Shown here one piece after another: positions 36,901 to 51,546 of a stretch of 64,000 nt of DNA (the first letter of the stretch is position 1; every line of letters begins with the position of its first letter). The notes under the pieces were generated by a model. The model was not told the DNA's origin. It made no database searches and saw only the letters and a program-made list of their open reading frames with translations. The DNA comes from Meandrina meandrites (lineage: Eukaryota > Cnidaria > Anthozoa > Scleractinia > Meandrinidae): assembly GCA_963693305.1 (NCBI GenBank), contig OY855904.1, positions 41,881,304-41,945,303 of the forward strand, read 5' to 3'. A program made the translations under genes and the position numbers.

Positions 36901-39900
36901 AAGTGCATTTCTACAAATAAACTGGAGATGCTAAATCGTCCATTTTCGGGGACAAAGCACATTTCTACAAAATAAACTGGTCATGCTAAATTGTCCATTT
37001 TCGGGGACAAAGTGCATTTCTACAAAATAAACTGCACATGCTAAATCGTCCATTTTCGGGGACAAAGTGCATTTCTACAAATAAACTGGAGATGCTAAAT
37101 CGTCCATTTTCGTGGACAAAGCGCATTTCTTCAAAATAAACTGGACATGCTAAATCGTCCATTTTCGGGGACAAAGTGCATTTCTACAAAATAAACTGCA
37201 CATGCTAAATCGTCCGTTTTCGGGGACAAATTGCATTTCTACAAATAAACTGGACATGCTAAATCGTCCATTTTCGGAGACAAAGTGCATTTCTACAAAT
37301 AAACTAGACATGCTAAATCGTCCATTTCCGGGAACAAAGTGCATTTCTACAAAATAAACTGGACATGCTAAATCGTCCATTTTCGGGAACAAAGTGCATT
37401 TCTACAAAATAAACTGGACATGCTAAATCATCCATTTTCGGGGACAAATTGCATTTCTACAAATAAACTGGACATGCTAAATCGTCCATTTTCGGGGACA
37501 AAGTGCATTTCTACAAATAAACTAGACATGCTAAATCGTCCATTTTCGGGAACAAAGTGCATTTCTACAAAATAAACTGGACATGCTAAATCGTCCATTT
37601 TCGGGAACAAAGAGCATTTCTACAAAATAAACTGGACATGCTAAATCGTCCATATTCGGGGACAAAGTGCATTTCTACAAATAAACTGGAGATGCTAAAT
37701 CGTCCATTTTCGGGGACAAAGTGCATTTCTACAAATAAACTGGAGATGCTAAATCGTCCATTTTCGGGGACAAAGCGCATATCTACAAAATAAACTGGAC
37801 ATGCTAAATTGTCCATTTTCGGGGACAAAGTGCATTTCTACAAAATAAACTGCACATGCTAAATCGTCCATTTTCGGGGACAAAGTGCATTTCTAGAAAT
37901 AAACTGGACATGCTAAATCGTCCCTTTTCGGGGACAAAGTGCATTTCTACAAATAAACTAGACATGCTAAATCGTCCATTTTCGGGAACAAAGTGCATTT
38001 GTACAAAATAAACTGGACATGCTTAATCGTCCATTTTCGGGGACAAAGCGAAGTGCTACAAATAAACTGGACATGCTAAATCGTCCATTTTCGGGGACAA
38101 AGCGCATCCCTACAAAATAAACTGGACATGCTAAATTATCCATTTTCGGGGACAAAGTGCATTTCTACAAATAAACTAGACATGCTAAATCGTCCATTTT
38201 CGGGGACAAAGTGCATTTCTACAAAATAAACTGGAAATGCTAAATCGTCCATTTTCGGGAACAAAGTGCATTTCTACAAAATAAACTGGACATGCTAAAT
38301 TGTCCATTTTCGGGGAAAAAGTGCATTTCTACAAAATAAACTGGACATGCTAAATTGTCCATTTTCGGGGACAAAGTGCATTTCTACAAAATAAACTGCA
38401 CATGCTAAATCGTCCATTTTCGGGGACAAAGTGCATTTCTACAAATAAACTAGACATGCTAAATCGTCCATTTTCGGGAACAAAGTGCATTTCTACAAAA
38501 TAAACTGGACATGCTAAATCGTCCATTTTCGGGGACAAAGTGCATTTCTACAAATAAACTGGACATGCTAAATCGTCCATTTTCGGGGACAAAGTGCATT
38601 TCTACAAATAAACTAGACATGCTAAATCGTCCATTATCGGGAACAAAGTGCATTTCTACAAAATAAACTGGACATGCTAAATCGTCCATTTTCGGGGACA
38701 AAGCGCATTTCTACAAAATAAACTGGACATGCTAAATTGTCCATTTTCGGGGACAAAGTGCATTTCTACAAATAAACTGGACATGCTAAATCGTCCATTT
38801 TCGTTGACAAAGTGCTTTTCTACAAAATAAACTGGACATGCTAAATCGTCCATTTTTGGGGGACAAAGTGTATTTTTAGAAATAAACTGGACATGCTAAA
38901 TCGTCCATTTTCGGGGACAAAGCGAAGTTCTACAAATAAACTGGACATGCTAAATCGTCCATTTTCGGGGACAAAGCGAAGTTCTACAAATAAACTGGAC
39001 ATGCTAAATCGTCCATTTTCGGGGACAAAGCGCATTTCTACAAAATAAACTGGACATGCTAAATTATCCATTTTCGGGGACAAAGTGCATTTCTACAAAT
39101 AAACTAGACATGCTAAATCGTCCATTTTCGGGGACAAAGTGCATTTCTACAAATAAACTGGACATGCTAAATCGTCCCTTTTTGGGGGACAAAGTGCATT
39201 TCTACAAATCAACTAGACATGCTAAATCGTCCATTTTCGGAACAAACTGCATTTCTACAAAATAAACTGCACATGCTAAATCGTCCATTTTCGGGGACAA
39301 AGTGCATTTCTACAAATAAACTGGAGATGCTAAATCGTCCATTTTCGGGCACAAAGCGCATTTCTACAAAATAAACTGGACATGCTAAATTGTCCATTTT
39401 CGGGGACAAAGTGCATTTCTACAAAATAAACTGGAGATGCTAAATCCTCCATTTTCGGGGACAAAGTGCATTTCTACAAATAAACTAGACATGCTAAATC
39501 GTCCATTTTCGGGGACAAAGCGCATTTTTACAAATAAACTAGACATGCTAAATCGTCCATTTTCGGGAACAAAGTGCATTTCTACAAATAAACTAGACAT
39601 GGTAAATCGTCCATTTTCGGGGACAAAGTGCATTTCTACAAAATAAACTGGACATGCTAAATCGTCCATTTTCGGGGACAAAGCGCATTTCTACAAAATA
39701 AACTGGACATGCTAAATTGTCCATTTTCGGGGACAAAGTGCATTTCTACAAATAACCTGGACATGCTAAATCGTCCATTTTCGGGGACAAAGTGCATTTC
39801 TACAAATAAACTAGACATGCTAAATCGTCCATTTTCGGGAACAAAGTGCATTTCTACAAAATAAACTGGACATGCTAAATCGTCCATTTTCGGGAACAAA

Positions 39901-42489
39901 GTGCATTTCTACAAAATAAACTGGACATGCTAAATCGTCCATTTTCGGGAACAAAGAGCATTTCTACAAAATAAACTGGACATGCTAAATCGCCCATTTT
40001 CGGGGACAAAGTGCATTTCTACAAATAAACTGGACATGCTAAATCGTCCATTTTCGGGGACAAAGTGCATTTCTACAAATAAACTAGACATGCTAAATCG
40101 TCCATTTTCGGGAATAAAGTGCATTTCTACAAAATAAACTGGACATGCTAAATCGTCCATTTTCGGGAACAAAGAGCATTTCTACAAAATAAACTGGACA
40201 TGCTAGATCGTCCATATTCGGGGACAAAGTGCATTTCTACAAATAAACTGGAGATGCTAAATCGTCCATTTTCGGGGACAAAGCACATTTCTACAAAATA
40301 AACTGGTCATGCTAAATTGTCCATTTTCGGGGACAAAGTGCATTTCTACAAAATAAACTGGACATGCTAAATCGTCCATTTTCGGGGACAAAGTGCATTT
40401 CTACAAATAAACTGGACATGCTAAATCGTCCATTTTCGGGGACAAAGTGCATTTCTACAAATAAACTAGACATGCTAAATCGTCCATTTTCGGGGACAAA
40501 GTGCATTTCTACAAATAAACTGGACATGCTAAATCGTCCATTTTCGTTGACAAAGTGCTTTTCTACAAAATAAACTGGACATGCTAAATCGTCCATTTTC
40601 GGGGACAAAGTGTATTTTTACAAATAAACTGGACATGCTAAATTGTCCATTTTCGGGGACAAAGCGAAGTTCTACAAATAAACTGGACATGCTAAATCGT
40701 CCATTTTCGGGGACAAAGCGCATTTCTACAATATAAACTGGACATGCTAAATTGTCCATTTTCGGGGACGAAGTGCATTTCTACAAATAAACTAGACATG
40801 CTAAATCGTCCATTTTCGGGGACAAAGTTCATTTCTACAAAATAAACTGGACATGCTAAATCTTCCATTTTCGGGGACAACGTGCATTTCTACAAATAAA
40901 CTGGACATGCTAAATCGTCCCTTTTTGGGGGACAAAGTGCATTTCTACAAATCAACTAGGCATGCTAAATCGTCCATTTTCTGAACAAAGTGCATTTCTA
41001 CAAAATAAACTGCACATGCTAAATCGTCCATGTTCGGGGACAAAGTGCATTTCTACAAATAAACTGGAGATGCTAAATCGTCCATTTTCGGCGACAAAGC
41101 GCATTTCTACAAAATAAGCTGGACATGCTAAATTGTCCATTTTCGGGGACAAAGTGCATTTCTACAAAATAAACTGCAGATGCTAAATCGTCCATTTTCG
41201 GGGACAAAGCGCATTTTTACAAATAAACTAGACATGCTAAATCGTCCATTTTCGGGAACAAAGTGCATTTCTACAAAATAAACTGGACATGCTTAATCGT
41301 CCATTTTCGGGGACAAAGTGCATTTCTACAAATAAACTGGAGATGCTAAATCGTCCATTTTCGGGGACAAAGCGCATTTCTACAAAATAAACTGGACATG
41401 CTAAATTGTCCATTTTCGGGGACAAAGTGCATTTCTACAAATAACTTGGACATGCTAAATCGTCCATTTTCGGGGACAAAGTGCATTTCTACAAATCAAC
41501 TAGACATGCTAAATCGTCCATTTTCGGGAACAAAGTGCATTTCTACAAAATAAACTGGACATGCTAAATCGTCCGTTTTCGGGGACAAAGTGCATTTCTA
41601 CAAATAAACTGGACATGCTAAATCGTCCATTTTCGGGGACAAAGTGCATTTCTACAAATAAACTAGACATGCTAAATCGTCCATTTTCGGGAACAAAGTG
41701 CATTTCTACAAAATAAACTGGACATGCTAAATCGTCCATTTTCGGGAACAAAGAGCATTTCTACAAAATAAACTGGACATGCTAAATCGTCCGTTTTCTG
41801 GGACAAAGTGCATTTCTACAAATAAACTGGACATGCTAAATCATCCATTTTCGGGGACAAAGTGCATTTCTACAAATAAACTAGACATGCTAAATCGTCC
41901 ATTTTCGGGAACAAAGTGCATTTCTACAAAATAAACTGGACATGCTAAATCGTCCATTTTCGGGAACAAAGAGCATTTGTACAAAATAAACTGGACATGC
42001 TAAATCGTCCATTTTCGGGAACAAAGTGCATTTCTACAAAATAAACTGGACATGCTAAATCGTCCATATTCGGGGACAAAGTGCATTTCTACAAATAAAC
42101 TGGAGATGCTAAATCGTCCATTTTCGGGGACAAAGCACATTTCTACAAAATAAACTGGACATGCTAAATCGTCCATTTTCGGAGACAAAGTGCATTTCTA
42201 CAAATAAACTAGACATGCTAAATCGTCCATTTTCGAGAACAAAGTGCATTTCTACAAAATAAACTGGACATGCTAAATCGTCCATTTTTGGGAACAAAGT
42301 GCATTTCTACAAAATAAACTGGACATGCTAAATCGTCCATTTTCGGGAACAAAGTGCATTTCTACAAAATAAACTGGACATGCTAAATCGTCCATTTTCG
42401 GGGACAAATTGCATTTCTACAAATAAACTGGACATGCTAAATCGTCCATTTTCGGGAACAAAGTGCATTTCTACAAAATAAACTGGACA

Positions 42490-45400
42490 TGCTAAATCGT
42501 CCATTTTCGGGAACAAAGAGCATTTCTACAAAATAAACTGGACATGCTAAATCGTCCATATTTGGGGACAAAGTGCATTTCTACAAATAAACTGGAGATG
42601 CTAAATGGTCCATTTTCGGGGACAAAGCACATTTCTACAAAATAAACTGGACATGCTAAATCGTCCATTTTCGGGGACAAAGTGCATTTCTACAAAATAA
42701 ACTGCACATGCTAAATCGTCCATTTTCGGGGACAAAGTGCATTTCTACAAAATAAACTGGACATGCTAAGTCGTACATTTTCGGGGACAAAGTGCATTTC
42801 TACAAATAAACTGGAGATGCTAAATCGTCCATTCTCGGGACAAAGCGCATTTCTACAAAATAAACTGGTCATGCTAAATTGTCCATTTTCGGGGACAAAG
42901 TGGATTTCTACAAAATAAACTGCACATGCTAAATCGTCCGTTTTCGGGGACAAACTGCATTTCTACAAATAAACTGGACATGCTAAATCGTCCATTTTCG
43001 GGGACAAAGTGCATTTCTACAAATAAACTAGACATGCTAAATCGTCCATTTTCGGGGACAAAGTGCTGTTCTACAAATAAGCTAGACATGCCTATTCGTC
43101 CATTTTCGGGGACAAAGTGCATTTCTACAAATAAGCTGGACATGCTAAATCGTCGATTTTCGGGGACAAAGCGCATTTCTACAAAATAAACTGGACATGA
43201 TAAATCGTCCATTTTCGGGGACAAAGTGCAGTTCTACAAATAAGCTGGACATGCTAAATCGTCCATTTTCGGGGACAAAGCGCATTTCTACAAAATAAAC
43301 TGGACATGCTAAATCGTCCATTTTCGGGGACAAAGTGCAGTTCTACAAATAAACTAGACATGCTAAATCGTCCATTTTCGGGGACAAAGTGCATTTCTAC
43401 AAATAAACTGGACATGCTAAATCGTCCATTTTCGGGGACAAAGTGCAGTTCTACAAATAAACTAGACGTGCTAATTCGTCCATTTTCGGGGACAAAGCGC
43501 ATTTCTACAAATAAACTGGACATGAATGCTAAATAGTCCATTTTCGGGGACTAAGCGCATTTCTACAAAATAAACTGGACATGCTAAATTGTCTATTTTT
43601 GGGGACAAAGCGCATTTCTACAAATAAACTGGACATTGTAAATCGTCCATTTTCGGGGAAAAAGTGCAGTTCTACAAATCAACTAGGCATGCTAATCGTC
43701 TTTTTTCGGGGACTAAGCGCATTTCTACAAAATAAACTGGACATGCTAAATCGTCTATTTTTGGGGACAAAGCGCATTTCTACAAATAAACTGGACATGC
43801 TAAATCTTCCATATTCGGGGACAAAGTTCATTTCTACAAATAAACTGGAGATGCTAAATCGTCCATTTTCGGGGACAAAGCGCATTTCTACAAAATAAAC
43901 TGGACATGCTAAATTGTCCTTTTTCGGGGACAAAGTGCATTTCTACAAAATAAACTGCACATGCTAAATCGTCCATTTTCGGGGACAAAGTGCATTTCTA
44001 AAAATAAACTGGGGATGCTAAATCGTCCATTTTCGTGGACAAAGCGCATTTCTACAAAATAAACTGGACATGCTAAATTGTCCATTTTCGGGAACAAAGT
44101 GCATTTCTACAAAATAAACTGGACATGCTAAATCGTCCATTTTCGGGGACAAAGTGCATTTCTACAAATAAACTGGACATGCTAAATCGTCCATTTTCGG
44201 GGACGAAGTGCATTTCTACAAATAAACTAGACATGCTAAATCGTCCATTTTCGGGAACAAAGTGCATTTCTACAAAATAAACTGCACATGCTAAATCGTC
44301 CATATTCGGGGACAAAGTGCATTTCTACAAATAAACTGGAGATGCTAAATCGTCCATTATCGGGGACAAAGCGCATTTCTACAAAATAAACTGGACATGC
44401 TAAATTGTCTATTTTCGGGGACAAAGTGCATTTCTACAAAATAAACTGCACATGCTAAATCGTCCATATTCGGGGACAAAGTGCATTTCTACAAATAAAC
44501 TGGAGATGCTAAATCGTCCATTATCGGGGACAAAGCGCATTTCTACAAAATAAACTGGACATGCTAAATTGTCTATTTTCGGGGACAAAGTGCATTTCTA
44601 CAAAATAAACTGCACATGCTAAATCGTCCATTTTCGGGGACAAAGTGCATTTCTACAAATAAACTGGACATGCTAAATCGTCCATTTTCGTGGACAAAGC
44701 GCATTTCTACAAAATAAACTGGACATGCTAAATTGTCCATTTTCGGGGACCAAGTGCATTTCTACAAAATAAACTGCACATGCTAAATCGTCCATTTTCG
44801 GGGACAAAGCGCATTTCTACAAATAAACTGGACATTCTAAATCGTCCATTTTTGGGGACAAAGTGCGTTTCTACAAATAAACTAGACATGCTAAATCGTC
44901 CATTTTCGGGAACAAAGTGCATTTCTACAAAATAAACTGGACATGCTAAATCGTCCATTTTCGGGGACTAAGCGCATTTCTACAAAATAAACTGGACATG
45001 CTAAATTGTCTATTTTTGGGGACAAAGCGCATTTCTACAAATAAACTGGACATGCTAAATCGTCCATTTTCGGGGACAAAGTGCAGTTCTACAAATCAAC
45101 TAGGCATGCTAAATCGTCTTTTTTCCTGGACTAAGCGCATTTCTACAAAATAAACTGGACATGCTAAATCGTCTATTTTTGGGGACAAAGCGCATTTCTA
45201 CAAATAAACTAGACATGCTAAATCGTCCATTTTCGGGGACAAAGCGCATTTCTACAAAATAAACTGAACATGCTAAATTGTCCATTTTCGGGGACAAAGT
45301 GCATTTCTACAAATAAACTGAACATGCTAAATCGTCCATTTTCGGAAACAAAGCACATTTCTACAAAGTAAACTGGACATGCTAAATCGTCCATTTTCGG

Positions 45401-48400
45401 GGACAAAGTGCTGTTCTACAAATAAGGTAGACATGCCTATTCGTCCATTTTTGGGGACAAAGTGCATTTCTACAAATAAGCTGGACATGCTAAATCGTCC
45501 ATTTTCGGGGACAAAGCGCATTTCTACAAAATAAACTGGACATGCTAAATCGTCCATTTTCGGGAACAAAGTGCATTTCTACAAAATAAACTGGACATGC
45601 TAAATCGTCCATTTTCGGGGACAAAGTGCATTTCTACAAATAAACTGGAGATGCTAAATCGTCCATTTTCTTGGACAAAGCGCATTTCTACCAAATAAAC
45701 TGGACATGCTAAATTGTCCATTTTCGGGGACAAAGTGCATTTCTACAAAATAAACTGCACATGCTAAATCGTTCGTTTTCGGGGACAAAGTGCATTTCTA
45801 CAAATAAACTGGACATGCTAAATCGTCCATTTTCGGGGACAAAGTGCATTTCTACAAATAAACTAGACATGCTAAATCGTCCATTTTCGGGAACAAAGTG
45901 CATTTCTACAAAATAAACTGGACATGGTAAATCGTCCATTTTCGGGGACAAAGTGCATTTCTACAAAATAAACTGGACATGCTAAATCGTCCATTTTCGG
46001 GGACAAAGTGCATATGTACAAATAAACTGGACATGCTAAATCGTCCATTTTCGGGGACAAAGTGCATTTCTACAAATAAACTAGACATGCTAAATCGTCC
46101 ATTTTCGGGGACAAAGTGCACTTCTACAAATAAACTAGACATGCTAAATCGTCCATTTTCGGGGACAAAGCGCATTTCTACAAAATAAACTGGACATGCT
46201 AAATTGTCCATTTTCGGGGACAAAGCGCATTTCTACAAAATAAACTGGACATGCTAAATCGTCCATTTTCGGGGACAAAGTGCATTTCTACAAATAAACT
46301 AGACATGCTAAATCGTCCATTTTCGGGGACAAAGCGCATTTTTACAAATAAACTAGACATGCTAAATCGTCCATTTTCGGGAACAAAGTGCATTTCTACA
46401 AATAAACTAGACATGGTAAATCGTCCATTTTCGGGGACAAAGTGCATTTCTACAAAATAAACTGGACATGCTAAATCGTCCATTTTCGGGGACAAAGCGC
46501 ATTTCTACAAAATAAACTGGACATGCTAAATTGTCCATTTTCGGGGACAAAGTGCATTTCTACAAATAACCTGGACATGCTAAATCGTCCATTTTCGGGG
46601 ACAAAGTGCATTTCTACAAATAAACTAGACATGCTAAATCGTCCATTTTCGGGAACAAAGTGCATTTCTACAAAATAAACTGGACATGCTAAATCGTCCA
46701 TTTTCGGGAACAAAGTGCATTTCTACAAAATAAACTGGACATGCTAAATCGTCCATTTTCGGGAACAAAGAGCATTTCTACAAAATAAACTGGACATGCT
46801 AAATCGCCCATTTTCGGGGACAAAGTGCATTTCTACAAATAAACTGGACATGCTAAATCGTCCATTTTCGGGGACAAAGTGCATTTCTACAAATAAACTG
46901 GACATGCTAAATCGTCCATTTTCGGGAACAAAGTGCATTTCTACAAAATAAACTGGACATGCTAAATCGTCCATTTTCGGGAACAAAGAGCATTATTACA
47001 AAATAAACTGGACATGCTAAATCGTCCATATTTGGGGACAAAGTGCATTTCTACAAATAAACTGGAGATGCTAAATGGTCCATTTTCGGGGACAAAGCAC
47101 ATTTCTACAAAATAAACTGGACATGCTAAATCGTCCATTTTCGGGGACAAAGTGCTAATCTACAAAATAAACTGCACATGCTAAATCGTCCATTTTCGGG
47201 GACAAAGTGCATTTCTACAAAATAAACTGGACATGCTAAGTCGTCCATTTTCGGGGACAAAGTGCATTTCTACAAATAAACTGGAGATGCTAAATCGTCC
47301 ATTCTCGGGGACAAAGCGCATTTCTACAAAATAAACTGGACATGCTAAATTGTCCATTTTCGGGGACAAAGTGGATTTCTACAAAATAAACTGCACATGC
47401 TAAATCGTCCGTTTTCGGGGACAAACTGCATTTCTACAAATAAACTGGACATGCTAAATCGTCCATTTTCGGGGACAAAGTGCATTTCTACAAATAAACT
47501 AGACATGCTAAATCGTCCATTTTCGGGGACAAAGTGCTGTTCTACAAATAAGCTAGACATGCCTATTCGTCCATTTTCGGGGACAAAGTGCATTTCTACA
47601 AATAAGCTGGACATGCTAAATCGTCGATTTTCGGGGACAAAGCGCATTTCTACAAAATAAACTGGACATGATAAATCGTCCATTTTCGGGGACAAAGTGC
47701 AGTTCTACAAATAAGCTGGACATGCTAAATCGTCCATTTTCGGGGACAAAGCGCATTTCTACAAAATAAACTGGACATGCTAAATTGTCTATTTTTGGGG
47801 ACAAAGCGCATTTCTACAAATAAACTGGACATTGTAAATCGTCCATTTTCGGGGAAAAAGTGCAGTTCTACAAATCAACTAGGCATGCTAATCGTCTTTT
47901 TTCGGGGACTAAGCGCATTTCTACAAAATAAACTGGACATGCTAAATCGTCTATTTTTGGGGACAAAGCGCATTTCTACAAATAAACTGGACATGCTAAA
48001 TCTTCCATATTCGGGGACAAAGTGCATTTCTACAAATAAACTGGAGATGCTAAATCGTCCATTTTCGGGGACAAAGCGCATTTCTACAAAATAAACTGGA
48101 CATGCTAAATTGTCCTTTTTCGGGGACAAAGTGCATTTCTACAAAATAAACTGCACATGCTAAATCGTCCATTTTCGGGGACAAAGTGCATTTCTAAAAA
48201 TAAACTGGGGATGCTAAATCGTCCATTTTCGTGGACAAAGCGCATTTCTACAAAATAAACTGGACATGCTAAATTGTCCATTTTCGGGAACAAAGTGCAT
48301 TTCTACAAAATAAACTGGACATGCTAAATCGTCCATTTTCGGGGACAAAGTGCATTTCTACAAATAAACTGGACATGCTAAATCGTCCATTTTCGGGGAC

Positions 48401-50460
48401 GAAGTGCATTTCTACAAATAAACTAGACATGCTAAATCGTCCATTTTCGGGAACAAAGTGCATTTCTACAAAATAAACTGCACATGCTAAATCGTCCATA
48501 TTCGGGGACAAAGTGCATTTCTACAAATAAACTGGAGATGCTAAATCGTCCATTATCGGGGACAAAGCGCATTTCTACAAAATAAACTGGACATGCTAAA
48601 TTGTCTATTTTCGGGGACAAAGTGCATTTCTACAAAATAAACTGCACATGCTAAATCGTCCATATTCGGGGACAAAGTGCATTTCTACAAATAAACTGGA
48701 GATGCTAAATCGTCCATTATCGGGGACAAAGCGCATTTCTACAAAATAAACTGGACATGCTAAATTGTCTATTTTCGGGGACAAAGTGCATTTCTACAAA
48801 ATAAACTGCACATGCTAAATCGTCCATTTTCGGGGACAAAGTGCATTTCTACAAATAAACTGGACATGCTAAATCGTCCATTTTCGTGGACAAAGCGCAT
48901 TTCTACAAAATAAACTGGACATGCTAAATTGTCCATTTTCGGGGACCAAGTGCATTTCTACAAAATAAACTGCACATGCTAAATCGTCCATTTTCGGGGA
49001 CAAAGCGCATTTCTACAAATAAACTGGACATTCTAAATCGTCCATTTTTGGGGACAAAGTGCATTTCTACAAATAAACTAGACATGCTAAATCGTCCATT
49101 TTCGGGAACAAAGTGCATTTCTACAAAATAAACTGGACATGCTAAATCGTCCATTTTCGGGGACTAAGCGCATTTCTACAAAATAAACTGGACATGCTAA
49201 ATTGTCTATTTTTGGGGACAAAGCGCATTTCTACAAATAAACTGGACATGCTAAATCGTCCATTTTCGGGGACAAAGTGCAGTTCTACAAATCAACTAGG
49301 CATGCTAAATCGTCTTTTTTCCTGGACTAAGCGCATTTCTACAAAATAAACTGGACATGCTAAATCGTCTATTTTTGGGGACAAAGCGCATTTCTACAAA
49401 TAAACTAGACATGCTAAATCGTCCATTTTCGGGGACAAAGCGCATTTCTACAAAATAAACTGAACATGCTAAATTGTCCATTTTCGGGGACAAAGTGCAT
49501 TTCTACAAATAAACTGAACATGCTAAATCGTCCATTTTCGGGGACAAAGCGCATTTCTACAAAGTAAACTGGACATGCTAAATCGTCCATTTTCGGGGAC
49601 AAAGTGCTGTTCTACAAATAAGGTAGACATGCCTATTCGTCCATTTTTGGGGACAAAGTGCATTTCTACAAATAAGCTGGACATGCTAAATCGTCCATTT
49701 TCGGGGACAAAGCGCATTTCTACAAAATAAACTGGACATGCTAAATCGTCCATTTTCGGGAACAAAGTGCATTTCTACAAAATAAACTGGACATGCTAAA
49801 TCGTCCATTTTCGGGGACAAAGTGCATTTCTACAAATAAACTGGAGATGCTAAATCGTCCATTTTCTTGGACAAAGCGCATTTCTATCAAATAAACTGGA
49901 CATGCTAAATTGTCCATTTTCGGGGACAAAGTGCATTTCTACAAAATAAACTGCACATGCTAAATCGTTCGTTTTCGGGGACAAAGTGCATTTCTACAAA
50001 TAAACTGGACATGCTAAATCGTCCATTTTCGGGGACAAAGTGCATTTCTACAAATAAACTAGACATGCTAAATCGTCCATTTTCGGGAACAAAGTGCATT
50101 TCTACAAAATAAACTGGACATGCTAAATCGTCCATTTTCGGGGACAAAGTGCATTTCTACAAAATAAACTGGACATGCTAAATCGTCCATTTTCGGGGAC
50201 AAAGTGCATATGTACAAATAAACTGGACATGCTAAATCGTCCATTTTCGGGGACAAAGTGCATTTCTACAAATAAACTAGACATGCTAAATCGTCCATTT
50301 TCGGGGACAAAGTGCACTTCTACAAATAAACTAGACATGCTAAATCGTCCATTTTCGGGGACAAAGCGCATTTCTACAAAATAAACTGGACATGCTAAAT
50401 TGTCCATTTTCGGGGACAAAGCGCATTTCTACAAAATAAACTGGACATGCTAAATCGTCC
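42490..50460. repeat. Segmental duplication of about 3.5 kb inside the satellite
   Basis: Monomer patterns between about 43.58 and 46.26 kb recur 4196 bp further on, for example 44073 and 48269, 45109 and 49305, 45979 and 50175. Patterns at 42.87-43.3 kb recur with an offset of 4471 (42874 and 47345). The 275-bp change of offset equals five monomers missing from the right copy. A few point differences exist, so the copies are recent but not identical. Confidence 0.85.
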
Positions 50461-51375
50461 ATTTTCGGGGACAAAGTGCATTTCTACAAATAAGCTGGAC
50501 ATGCTAAATCGTCCATTTTCGGGGACAAAGCGCATTTCTACAAAATAAACTGGACCTTCTAAATCGTCCATTTTCGGGGACAAAGTGCATTTCTACAAAT
50601 AAACTGGACATGCTAAATCGTCCATTTTCGGGGACAAAGTGCAGTTCTACAAATAAACTAGACGTGGTAATTCGTCCATTTTCGGGGACAAAGCGCATTT
50701 CTACAAATAAACTGGACATGCTAAATCGTCCATTTTCGGGGACTAAGCGCATTTCTACAAAATAAATTGGACATGCTAAATTGTCTATTTTTGGGGACAA
50801 AGCGCATTTCTACAAATAAACTGGACATGCTAAATCGTCCATTTTCGGGGACAAAGTGCAGTTCTACAAATCAACTAGACGTGCTAAATCGTCTTTTTTC
50901 GTGGACTAAGCGCAGTTCTACAAATAAACTGGACATGCTAAATCGTCTATTTTTGGGGTCAAAGCGCAGTTCTACAAATAAACTGGACATGCTAAATCGC
51001 CCATTTTCGGGGACTAAGCGCATTTCTACAAAATAAACTGGACATGCTAAATCGTCCATTTTCGGGGACAAAGTGTATTGCTACAAATAAACTGGACATG
51101 CTAAATCGTCCATTTTCGGGGACAAAGTGCATTTCTACAAATAAACTAGACATGCTAAATCGTCCTTTTTAGGGAAGAAAGTGCATTTCTACAAAATAAA
51201 CTGGACATGCTAAATCGTCCATATTCGGGGACAAAGCGCATTTCTACAAATAAACTGGACATGCTAAATCGTCCATTTTTGGGGACTAAGTGCATTTTGA
51301 CAAATAAACTGGACATGGTAAATCGTCCATTTTCGGGGACAGGGTGCATGTCTACAAATAAACTGGAGTAGCTAA

Positions 51376-51546
51376 GGGTTGAGCATATCAAGACAGAATT
51401 TTAAATTCCTCGCTTAAAAAAATCAAATTCTCCCTTAAATCATCGACAAAACATACTCGCTTCATCTCATGATAAAACCCTGATAAATTCTGTATGTTTT
51501 GAAAAGTGAAATTTCAGCTTAAAGGAATCTTTCATGAATAACAAGT
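51376..51546. other. Probable terminal region of the Polinton-like element
   Basis: About 170 bp of AT-rich, non-coding sequence starting GGGTTGAGCATATC directly after the last satellite remnant. It is the natural place for the left terminal inverted repeat; its partner would lie past 64000. Confidence 0.45.

Larger units (their letters stand above)
20890..51375. repeat. 54/55-bp satellite array, about 560 monomers
   Basis: Head-to-tail monomers, consensus parts CTACAAATAAACTGGACATG, CTAAATCGTCCATTTTCGGG and GACAAAGTGCATTT (54 bp). A 55-bp form has one extra A in the CTACAAA run. Frequent variants carry GCGCATTT, GTGCAGTT, GCGAAGTT or GACTAAGCGC after the box. Copies differ by a few bases and show higher-order organisation. 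Frames stay open on both strands across runs of 54-mers and shift at each 55-mer, so predicted peptides of 60 to 284 residues with an 18-residue period are by-products of the repeat length, not genes. The array ends abruptly at about 51375 where the Polinton-like element begins. Confidence 0.97.

Noticed and set aside
20890..51375. CRISPR-like array
   Set aside because: Repeats are directly joined 54/55-bp monomers with no unique spacers, in eukaryotic DNA; this is a satellite.
20890..51375. Primate-type CENP-B box in the monomer
   Set aside because: The TTCG...CGGG spacing of that box is not matched on either strand.
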